64,000 bases of DNA from Aporrectodea caliginosa. Its lineage: Eukaryota; Annelida; Clitellata; Crassiclitellata; Lumbricidae. The stretch lies in assembly GCA_020284085.1 (NCBI GenBank), contig JACEVL010000460.1, positions 372,001-436,000 of the forward strand. The letters run 5' to 3'. The notes under the pieces were generated by a model that was given only the letters and a program-made list of their open reading frames with translations, did no database searches and was not told where the DNA came from. Of this stretch, positions 31,723 to 41,700 are shown piece by piece (the first letter of the stretch is position 1; each line of letters begins with the position of its first letter). The translations under genes were made by a program, and so were the position numbers.

Positions 31723-32015
31723 TTACAGGGCTGTCGTTCGGATCATTGGGCAACTTCTCCAGATAAAGCAAAGCAAATTGACAATTCGAATGATAGCAGG
31801 CCATCAATTATGGTTTAAAGCTCAGCGATGTTTATAAGAATAACACTAATGATATTGAGCGAACAGAAGCAGCTGTTATTGGTTTCTGTTCATATCTTTA
31901 CGCATTCTTTGAGATTACGTTAAATTGCATTAAATTACATTACTTTACACTGTATTAGATTGCATTGCACAATATTGCATGGTATCGCATTGCATAAATT
32001 TACAATATTACAGTA
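30001..32015 (+). repeat. Direct repeat pair A (30001-30200 and 31815-32015)
   Basis: About 190 bp beginning CTCAGCGATGTTTATA and containing GAGCGAACAGAAGCAGC and TTGCATGGTATCGCATTGCAT occurs in the intron before the transmembrane exon and again just after the gene B stop codon. Identity is high, with small gaps. It brackets the transmembrane and tail exons. Confidence 0.85.
30250..30662 (+). mobile_element. LINE 3' fragment ending in (ACTT)n
   Basis: QRDALVFRQLYGDWSGLVI-type residues and LRPRTHNRIIPKANSLSRKT then RMLYT-stop form a reverse-transcriptase tail. The 3' UTR reads TTTGTACACCAAAATGCGGTTAGCAGTTGG...CAATAAAGGATATACTTACTTACTTA. Same family at 59030-59480 (-) and 49222-49268 (+). Confidence 0.8.
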
Positions 32016-32552
32016 AATTCCATTGCATTACACCTAACGAACAGACGCTTGTTTGAACAGACAGTGTCTGGTTTCTTTCCATGGCCTTACGAATTCAGTT
32101 CGATTATACCACATTACATGCAATTTTTGCGGTATACAAGTTCACTCAAGTAAAAAAGACATTTCATACTTCCTGTGTATTGCCTTTACAGACTGTTAAC
32201 AAACTGCAGATTTGTTTGCTTATTAATTTTGTATATGAGTTTGAACATAATATGCTGCCTTCTGTATTGGATTATTGCTGTTACATCAGGACTGCATAGA
32301 AGTCTCAGTTAGAGGTTGAAGAACACAGCCAGCTGAATGACTTATTAATGTGGATACTGTACAGTTAGAAAGGTCACAGTACCATAGTCCCTAGTCTGGT
32401 TCTTACTAAGCCATTTCTTAATTAATTTCAGCAAGCCTTAGTAATAGTTTCAGTTTAACGACACTGTGTGATAACAAAGATCATTAGCGTCTCCCTCCTT
32501 CTTCATCCAGGCTTTGGACTGGCACTGACAGAGTACGCTCAGTGGCGGAGTT
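31025..32552 (+). repeat. Direct repeat pair B (31029-31135 and 32437-32552)
   Basis: About 110 bp (AGTTTCAGTTTAAC... CTGTGTGATAAC...GATCATTAGCG...CTTCATCCAGGCTT) recurs downstream of gene B in the same orientation and in the same order as repeat A. Confidence 0.8.
32100..32300 (+). mobile_element. Small LINE tail fragment
   Basis: LPLQTVNKLQICLLINFVYE followed by HNMLPSVLDYCCYIRTA resembles the 'LNIxxLxKxQIxxFMYxFHNNLLPSxF' segment of reverse-transcriptase tails. Short; moderate support. Confidence 0.5.
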
Positions 32553-32725
32553 TCAGCAAGCTTTAATCAAGATTAGCAAATTTAAACTCTGGAATAGATA
32601 TGTACACACAAATCTTCAAGAAGATAAATGCATGGATAGATGTATCGTCACAGGGAGATAACCCCAGCCAGTTTCTGGATGACCTCTAGGTGATAGCCAT
32701 TATATTTAAGAAAATTGAATCTCGG

Positions 32726-32976
32726 GTTAGCACGGTTCGTACGCGTGGACCTTAAATTGCTTGGCACCCATTCAAACGGGTAGCGGCCGTTGAGGATCTC
32801 ATTCGATCAATTCATCGAAGAAATAGCAGGATCGAAGCCATACGGTCGCTCTAGAACGGTCCGCACACGGGGATCTTAAATGGCTTGGCACCCATTCAAA
32901 CGGACAGCTTTGGAGAAGGATTTCACCCCATCAGTACATTAATAAGTTAGCAGGGTCGAGGCCATACTGTCGATAC
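32726..32976 (+). repeat. Two-unit tandem repeat of about 125 bp
   Basis: Both units share CTTAAAT-GCTTGGCACCCATTCAAACGG and AGCAGG-TCGA-GCCATAC-GTCG. The second starts near 32853. No coding frame. Confidence 0.75.
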
Positions 32977-34052
32977 TGAAAAACCTGTACATATACATAT
33001 TACACGCATGGAGAAAATTTACCTTCAGAAGAACAAATTGGGAAGTACCCCAGCGTACCATACGAGGAACTATATCGTCAGTGAGCGCTTACATAAGCCA
33101 TTAGGAAACCAGTGGAGCGGAACAAAATATTTCAACGCAGGCCTACGTGTATGCATCTTTATTGAGACCTGGTTTCAACAAGTTGAGGGAAAGTACCAAA
33201 TTTTACAGTCACAACCTGTGCATTATATGAAGACGATATGAATTCAACCATATTTCTGTTATTTACACGTATGCAGTATGCCTCTTTCAGTGTCATGATT
33301 CATGCTTCGGTAACAGTTTGAAGTCTATCGAGCATATCATCTTGAGGTTCTTGAGCTGCGTGACCTAATTCTATCCGTATTGAGTATTCTTGCTGTTGTT
33401 CGGTTATAAACTTGCTTCTTCGTTCTTGTAGGCCTATAGATGTGCTTATTAAAACTTAGGTGTGCATTACATGAGTTAATTTAGAACTTTGAGCATGATG
33501 GTACAGATATCGTCTCCAACAGTTGCCTTTGGTGAGTTTAATAAAGTACAACGGTTATACGTATTGCAGTTAAATACAAGCTACTGTGAAAACGGCTTAA
33601 AATGCGTGTAGCTTCCTGGTTTAAAGAAAATCGCTTTATATAGGATGATAGGGATACGAGCCTGCACAATTTTCTAATAACCTACATTTGATTGAAACAA
33701 AATAATATTATTGTAAGCACCGTTAGGCCTAGATTGTGGTTTATTTTTGTGCTTGATTTCAAAAGAATGTAAGCTCCGGATTATTAGATTTGGCAGATAA
33801 CGTTTGCCTTATTGAAGCATTCAAGTAAACATTTTTAGAAGAATTTTGCCTAAATCCATAGAAATAATCCAAATGCTAACAACGGACATAATCTTTGATA
33901 AGAGAATTGTAGGCTAAGTGACGCAATTAATGGTCTTTAAAGAAACCATTGACCAGCTGAGCGTCTTCGATGTTTAAACTTAGGCTTTTGTAATTTGTAT
34001 TCGTAAAGTTACCCTTAACTTAAGTTTCCGAAATATGCTTCTTTTTGTTTAG

Positions 34053-36949
34053 CATTGCTAGTTGCCATTCAGTCAGTTTCTTCAAAGTTGGAACGCAGTA
34101 TCGGTGAATCTCCTTTTCCAATACTAGGTAAACATGAAATTTTAATTTTAGCTGTGCAGCTTCTTGGTAGACTAATGATTAAACGCTGTTGTCAATGACA
34201 ATTATACTCAAACAGCTTAGCTCAGTTTCTGAATTCCTTAAATGTGACTTCAATGGGTTACTTACTGTAAAACTCTATCAAAAACCTGGAGAAACTGTCA
34301 TCAACGCGAATATAATGCCTTCTTTCTGCCTTCTAGTCAAGAGGCCGACTATGTAATGTCGTAACAATAACCTGCTAAGAGTATACATGTATATCTATAT
34401 ATAATTTTACTATGTAATCAACTGAAAGTTTGTTAATAGTTACTGACAATGGGTCATCGTTTTCATACCTTAGTGAGCTTCAGTTTTTTTCTACTGTTTG
34501 TTCTATCACATTTTACTAGCTTGCCTTTCACTCTTGTCACACTAAGATCCTTGAAGGAATGCAGAATAATAATAATTATTATTATTGTATTTGTTGCAGA
34601 AAGAGGTGTTCAAACGCCAAATCTAATTACAACGCCACCTGATACCACTGAGATGAAACCAATAACTACAACTACTACTGAACCAATAACTACAACTACT
34701 ACTGAACAAACAACACCAACTACGATGAAGCCAATAACTACAACTACTCCTGAACCAACAAATACATCTACGATGAAACCAACAAATACTAATACGATGA
34801 AACCAACAGCTAATACTACGATGAAACCAGAAACTGTAGTAGGGCTGATAACTACTACTGGGAATCCGGTGACTGAGCTCAACGTGACCACTGATAATAA
34901 ACCAACTACAAGCGTAGATCAAATAGGTAAGACTTTAAAATACGACGATAGTATTAGTAAGAACTAGGAGAACCATATATAATTTTATTATACAGAAGCA
35001 GGGTTGGTTTTTGGGTTGGGGATGGTTGAATGGTAACACACTGTCACGAAGATAAGAAGAACGCGGATTCGATGCCCGCTAGTCCCAAATGTTAACTCAG
35101 TCTTCTAGTCGCTAGGTGGCGTTGGTTAAATGAGCAGTAGGACTGATGGGCACCTTGCAGGCTGCCATACAGTTAAATTCGACTCCTATTAAACTTGGTA
35201 TCATCTGCTACTACTATATCATGTAATACTTGTCAGTTTGAATTAATAGACGAATATTAGTATTATTATTTTTTATGCTAGACCTACAAACTCTTTAATA
35301 AGGATATCTCTTGAAGTTTTAAAGTAGGTCTAGCTATCTAACGAAGTCATAAATAGTCGCCTCTCTAAGAGCAATATTTTATTTATTTCTCCAGAATTAT
35401 CTGGTAATCAGCAGTTAGCAGGGGCTTCTATCCCTATACAGGGTGGGCGCAAGTTGAGCCCAGTGAAAAACAGGGGGGGAAGTGTTTCTTTTTAATTTTT
35501 ACCACACTGGCTACAAGTTACAGAGTCTTCACTCACATTCCTATGAAAGACTCACTTTTCTTGTATAAATTAGTGTGAACCGGTGACATCGTCCGATTAA
35601 GTCCCTCGATTTTGTTAACACACTAATTTGCTATGGAGTTCTCGCACTTAATCGCGAGGCATCGTCTGCATAGTTGTGACAAAAAGAGGGGAGGCCCAGC
35701 CCAGGAAAGGGGGGAGGAGAGGGATTGAGGCCGTTTGTTTAGGGGGGATAGAAGCCACTGGCAGTTAGTAGTAATCTCTGTACTACGATTTCTATTATGC
35801 AGACGGAGCTGTGTAGACCCCTATACTTTGATTCTCAACATTGTTTTGGCAGATGGAAGTACAATTGGTTTGGCCGTTGGAATTGGCGGAGGTGGTCTCA
35901 TCCTACTTATCGTTTTAATCGTTGTCTTGATCGTAGTCATCAAAAGAAGACAACGGTATGAGAATAATTGTATCTCTTCTTTCTATATTGTTATAGCTCT
36001 ATTAAATGCTATGTCGAAAGCGCTAAGCGAAACGTTAGTGCGTCTTTATATCTGTTCTAGACCAAAGCTGACGTTGAAGATTTTCGTCTTATTTCAGCCT
36101 CTATTTAGACCTTAGCAAACCTAATTTCAGCCTAAATTCCAACAAGGCCAGACAGGCAATTTAATTGCAGCATTGTTTCTTTGTGATGGGTGGTGGTCTG
36201 TGCATTATAACTGGACAAGATATCAGTAGGCCCTTATGTTAAGTCGTTGAATGAACTCCATTACAAACTTTAAGAGCTCGCCATTGTATCAGATACCTAC
36301 TGCATACTTCTGCCTTTCTGACCTCTGCATTTGAACTTGAAACCAAACCCGACCAGATATTTCGTTTTAGATTTAGCGCCTATTCATTCGGGTTATCCTG
36401 CAATGTTTCTAACACAGATCCCATATCCGTTGGTCCACTTCAAATCCCCATAATGATGTGTTATAACCTGATTTAAACGAATTATCCTTCGGACGCCGAT
36501 GAAATAAATGCTCAGAGAATGATTACTATAATTTTACGGGCACACTGTGTAGCCAGAGCTGTCTTTAAATACCCAGTCACTTCTCCTTCAACTGAAATTC
36601 TGAACTTTTATACTTTTATAGAAGAAGCAACGGTGGCGTTGACTCTAGGACTGCAGTGGAGAGCAGTGACGGAGACAGTGACAACACCCAAAACGATGTT
36701 TATGCCGTAGTTGTTCCTGGAAAGAATCAAGGAAACAAGACCGAATCATCAAGCGAAACCATTTACACATCTCCTTTATTCACTAAGGATCCGAGTTCAA
36801 CGTCACCTAACTCCGATTACGAAGAGGCAAATCGTGTTAAGGAAACTTACACAGTCTCTCCATTGCGAGGACAAACACGGTCTATATTCCCTCAAGAATT
36901 TAGTGATTTATACGCAAATGCTAAGGAAGTTCCTCAGACAACTGATTAA
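34053..36949 (+). CDS. Gene C or alternative 3' module: mucin-like stalk, TM, Tyr-rich tail
   Basis: Exons 34053-34127 (LLVAIQSVSSKLERS, phase 1 to 1), 34600-34926 (phase 1 to 1), 35853-35955 (phase 1 to 2) and 36622-36949 (stop). Exon two is a Thr/Pro-rich mucin-like stalk with a repeated EPITTTT/MKPITTTT unit of about eight residues. Exon three is a transmembrane helix (LAVGIGGGGLILLIVLIVVL) followed by KRRQR. The 109-residue tail has Tyr at DVYAVV, TIYTSPL, SDYEEA, ETYTVSP and SDLYANA. No lectin exons were seen between 31722 and 34053. Phase compatibility means it may be an alternative end of gene B, or a separate small gene whose first exon carries a signal peptide. Confidence 0.7.
35005..35198 (+). 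mobile_element. SINE-2 copy
   Basis: GGATGGTTGAATGGTAACAC (box A region) and GCGGATTCGATGCCCG (box B-like), followed by the body AACTCAGTCTTCTAGTCGCTAGGTGGCGTTGGTTAAATGAGCAGTAGGAC...CATACAGTTAAATTC. Body shared with 37322-37497 and 41285-41470. Confidence 0.8.
35419..35760. mobile_element. hAT-type MITE
   Basis: The ends CAGGGGCTTCTATCCC and GGGATAGAAGCCACTG are inverted repeats, flanked by an exact 8-bp target duplication GCAGTTAG (35411-35418 and 35761-35768). 342 bp, non-coding. It sits in the intron before the second transmembrane exon. Confidence 0.93.
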
Positions 36950-37320
36950 AAACCTCACAACTCCTTAATTACCCAAGTAATCGCAACGCTAATGAAATCT
37001 GTTGATAGCATTAAATTGGTTGACAGTGATATAGTTAATGGCGACTGCTGACAATATTATAAGCATGATAATCACAACTAGAACAAATGAATTCAATATT
37101 TAATCTTGTGATTTCAACTGAAGGCTTTTATTGATACATTAACAGCAGGAATATGCCAACCGGTTGCACTATTAATAGCCTAACATAAGTTACAAACGTT
37201 TTCTATTGATGTTATTAAAATTTTGTTTATGCAATCATATTTGTTTATTCAATTTAAACTAACAAACCACAGTACGATTACTTGAAATAATAGGAACACA
37301 GGATAACAAGTTATACAAGA
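36950..37320. other. 3' flank of gene C, no gene seen
   Basis: AT-rich sequence with no ORF or repeat recognised, presumably 3' UTR and intergenic DNA. Confidence 0.4.
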
Positions 37321-37321
37321 G

Positions 37322-37497
37322 CCGATTTTATGACTGCATGGCATCCTGATCCGTCCTACTGCTGCTCATTTTACCATTGCCCCTCTAGTGAGAGGAAAGC
37401 TGAGTCAACCTTATGAGACTAGCGGATATCGAACCCGAGTCCTTCTGATCTTCGTGCCTGTGCAGTACCATTCAACCATAACCTTGCCCATGTCCTG
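37322..37497 (-). mobile_element. SINE-2 copy, minus orientation
   Basis: On the minus strand: GGTTATGGTTGAATGGTACTGCACAGG, CTCGGGTTCGATATCC (strong box B), then GACTCAGCTTTCCTCTCACTAG...TAAAATGAGCAGCAGTAGGACG. Confidence 0.85.
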
Positions 37498-37634
37498 GAA
37501 TAGTTACAACTATTGACTACAACAGCTTGAATTCTGAATCAAATGTTTTGACTGCTGTGGAGCGAAATGCTTTATCAATTCATGGTTTATTATACTGGCT
37601 GGTTGCGATATTGGTACAGTAGGCCTATTGTATT

Positions 37635-37870
37635 TATTCATTTTATAAAGCGCTTCTCGCAGCATAAGCCTTTCAGTAGCCCTCTCAGTGCGAGGTACTC
37701 CGAGAGAAAAGGAAGGTTCTAAGGTCAGAGGAAGAGGTAAATATGCCACCAGAGAGGATGGTAGATCGTAGAGAACGAGGAGGTCCATTCCATTGCTGGG
37801 TTTTGACGAGGAGTGGTCACTCCAGATGCAGCATCCTCTAAGTCGGTTTGGTTTTGCACGCTCTTGATTG
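37635..37870 (-). mobile_element. LINE 3' fragment (L2/CR1-like)
   Basis: The minus strand reads a degraded 'WNGPPRSLRSTILSGGIFTSSSDLRTFL' tail (NGPPRSLRSTILSGG recognisable) and ends in the hairpin-like GAGGGCTACTGAAAGGC...GAGAAGCGCTTTATAAAATG, the same 3'-end type as at 39182-39250. Confidence 0.6.
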
Positions 37871-37958
37871 CATAACACCATAGGATATTAAAGTTACATT
37901 CTGAAGCCGAACCTCTCTGGTGATGTTCAAGGCATTGTGATTATGGACTGAGTTTAAA

Positions 37959-37959
37959 N
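37959..37959. other. Ambiguous base (N)
   Basis: Single N in the supplied sequence, the only one noticed. Confidence 0.99.
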
Positions 37960-38685
37960 GAACCCTTGAATTCTCTTAAATGTAATGTAATATTGCCAGG
38001 TGGAGACAAAGGAAGGCCATTCCAGGTAGATCCAATCTTGCAAAGCAACAACTTGTCCTTACATTATGCATTGGCTTTATTTGTGTTGTGTTGTCAATAC
38101 AAACAGCACATTGAAATAGAGGTGTTACGTTTCCATTTTGACAAATTTCTATTGCATCTTCGCTTCGAATTCGGGTGTGTGACGTTAAATTTTTTAAACT
38201 AGTAGGCCTATGTTATCAGACCAAAAAGAAATACCCAATTGTTGCAATTTTGCTGTACTTTGTGCAATTAAGCCAAAACCTTCTTACATGCCATGAACTT
38301 GTCTCTAAGAATATCATCAGCTACTTCAGATACTCCTTTACATGTTGAGTGTTGCCAACATACTCGGACAGTTGGGACCAGTCTCAGCGTGTTGATGCTG
38401 TGTCATTTTCTAAGTGGAGCCGTTTCTACACTTTGTATTAAAGATTGTGGATATTGTATAGGCCTATTCGATGCTGGTAGTAATGCACATTATTTGATAC
38501 ATGGAAACTAATTTGCTAAAGCCTGTTGCTGCATTAGTATCTTACTAACTAAATACCCCCTACTAAACTGCAGTTAGTTTATGACTACTTTTTATGTTAG
38601 TTTATTAGTATATTGATTGATAAGTTTAGTAATAGTGTGTGTTACTTGATTAGCATTGCTTGTTTAGTAGTCAATGCTTTTGCAG

Positions 38686-38793
38686 TTTATTGTGGTGAAA
38701 TTCTTGGAGCCAAGAGAGACAGGTGTGGATCATCTGGGAATTGTTGGCATCAAGTTCTACGGCGTTCAGAAAACAACAGATTTAGGCCTTCTG
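38686..38793 (+). CDS. Gene D exon: DOC/APC10-like strand segment
   Basis: Acceptor TTTTGCAG, donor GTAAGA, 36 codons in phase 0. FIVVKFLEPRETGVDHLGIV followed by GIKFYGVQK matches the final strands of DOC/APC10-type galactose-binding folds ('V-x-F-x-x-P...HLGIxGIxFYG'). It is about 3.4 kb before the next exon; linkage to gene D rests on strand, phase 0 and protein type. Confidence 0.6.
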
Positions 38794-41700
38794 GTAAGAT
38801 TCTGAAGTAGTATTTAATCCTATTCACAATGCAATATAATATAGATTCGTTTATCGAGTAAACAATAGGCAAACGCTGTAGGTGTGCAAACAAAATTATT
38901 TGGATGATATGAAGTAATAGCATAGTTAGAGTTGAGGAATAACATGCAAGACATAGAGTCTTTATCAGGAAGGTGAAAGTTATAAGGTCTTTCCCTGAAA
39001 AAAATTGAGGTGAAATGTTGGTTTGAGGAAAAGGCATCTGAGTGAAAAGCAATTGAGCCGAATGATATTTTGCGACTGGCCATGCAGATTCGTAACCGGT
39101 TCAATCCGGTTTCCCCTACAATTCTTCTTCAGTCTATCTGTCTGCTATATTTCGGTATTATCTAGCTTTGTATGTATTCATTCATTCATTCATTCAGAGC
39201 ATTTATATAGCGCCCTTCAAGAAACTACTCAGGAGCGCTCCCGGCCCAACCACGACTAAAGAAAAAGACTTGAGGGACTTGTAGAACCCTGTCAGATGGC
39301 CTACAAGTAAGAAACGGAGCTTAAGTGGTAGGTCATTCCAAATGGAAGGGCCAAAAACCGAGAAAGCACGGCGCTGCCTAATAGCCAAGCGAGTCCGTGG
39401 AACAAGGAACTCACCCCTCGTCGCAGAGCGAAGCACCCGACGCGCTGGAACAACAGACACTGGGCGGCAAAGATCACGCAAGTAAGATGGAGCGCAGCCA
39501 AGAACACAACGAGAAACAAGAGCAGCAATGCGATATGAGATACGCTGAGACACAGGCAGCCAATGCAACACATCACGCATGTATGCAGAGACAGGAGAGT
39601 ACTTAGAAAGCCGTCCAATAAGCCGAGCAGCCGAGCGTAGAACTCGATCTAGTCGCCCCAAAACACCAAGGGGAAGGCCAGCAAGTAGTGAGGAACAGTG
39701 GTCAATTCGACTAGTAACAAAGGCATGAACAAGGACCACAACTGCATCATGAGAGAGAGAGCGAGAGACCACTCGAAGCTGACGAAGCTGATAATAACAA
39801 CTCCGTGCAATTGAGTTCACATGTTGAGATAAAGTAAGCTCGGAGTCAAGAGAAAGTCCCAGATCACGAACTGTGAGGGAAAAAGTTATGTGAGGAAAGA
39901 GCAGGGTAAGTTGAGGAAAGTCGATACCCTGCAGTTGTCTACGGCTACCCAGCCAAATGAGCTGTGTTTTAGAGGGATTTAAGAGTAGCCGATTGGAGGC
40001 CATCCAAGAAGAGAGGACATCCATAGTCAGACACATCTGACTCACAGTAGCCACCGCATCGGCTGAATGGGTGTGGATGTAGGCTTGCACATCATCGGCA
40101 AATAGTTGGTGTAGAAGCCCCTGAGACGTCAACAAGGAGCAGACATCAGCAGTATAAAAAGAAGATAAAGCAGCGGACCCAGGACAGAACCCTGGGGCAC
40201 ACCCAAAGGGGCAGGGACCCAAAGAGACCTGGACGAACCAAGGACTACACAATTTGAGCGGTCAGTTAAAAAAGATCTAAGCCATTCTAGAGGCTGGTCC
40301 ATGGTATGTATGTATGTATGTATGTATGGGCACTAGTTATAGCGCCCCTTCAAGATGTCTACTCAGAGGCGCTCCCCGACTACAGCGCGGATAATGAATC
40401 GGAGTTTCACGCCGAAGCGCATTAGCAATTGCAGGTGAAGGACTTGCCCAGGGTCCCTACGCGGCGGCTTGAGGTGGATTCGAACCCGCAACCCTCCGGC
40501 TGTAAGGCACCGTACATACCCCTACACCACCGCGGCCCACATCTTTGGGTAGGTATTATTATGCACGCTATATAGGGAGGGGTTTAGGTCAGGGTACCCA
40601 ATCTTTTCTATGCCCCACACCCCTGGAAAATGTTTGACACAAGTTCGCACCCTAACAAAAGTAGGCCCTATTATTTTGAAGACGCATACACGAAATTGGT
40701 ACTACTGAAATTTCTTGTGCTTACAAGCCTTACGCTAGCCTTACAGGCTTACAATGTAACATGGAAATGCACTTCTAATATTACGGTCTTACCCATAGGC
40801 CTACTTCCTATGACAGCTCAAATATGTATTGTACTGATTTTATCTGGGCATTTATAAAGCGCCTTTAGCAGTAGTGACTATTCAGAGGCGCTTCCAGCGT
40901 GAGCACTCCGAGGAAACAGAAAAGTTTTCAAGCAACGGACCGAAGTGGAAAACCACCTACCAAAATCTCAGCCCGAATTTGTGGGGGAAGGTTGTTCCAC
41001 AAAGAAGGATCCACAATTTCAAAGGCGCGGCGTTGAGCAATGGCTGTCCTGGTCCAGAGGACGAAGAGGTCAAATCTATCACTAGAGCGAAGGGACCTGA
41101 GAGAGATCGAGCAGAATCCGGTTTATGGAGATCACACAGGTACTTTGCAGCCTGGCCATGGTGTATAATGTATCATCAATGAATTCTTATAAATCATACT
41201 TTCCCTCTTTGTCGCATCCCTGATATGACATGTCGCACCTCCTTGGGGTTCGTGCACCCTAGTTTGGAAACCCCTGGTTTAGGTGAATGGCAAAACTCCG
41301 GAGTGAAGAGCAGTCTGAGCAGATGATCAGCATAGATAGATGCGGGATCGATTCCAGCTACCCTCCCATAGGTCTACTCAGCTTTCCATTCGCTAGGTGG
41401 CGCTGGTAGAATGAGCATTAGGACGTGACGGGCGCCTTGCATGGCTACCATACAGTTAAATTCAACGCCTGTAATTACTTGTAATCATCCGTTCTTATTA
41501 TGACTTGCAATCACACTGAACACGAATAATGCCTTTTTATTTCTGTGGCCGCGTCGTAATATTAATGCATGAGTGAATCATCCCGTTTATCCGAGGTCAC
41601 GTAGGACATTGAACCCAAATAGTTCTACGTAAATTTAAATATGGTTGTACCCTGCTGGTTTGGAAAACAGGCGTCAGAACATTTAGTTCAACCCTCGTAG

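Noticed and set aside
33485..33530. Additional small exon of the lectin locus (NFEHDGTDIVSN)
   Set aside because: Splice-like ends, but too short and without phase partners.
39203..40252. A host gene of 349 residues
   Set aside because: FADD, LHWLP and WNDLP motifs identify a LINE reverse transcriptase.
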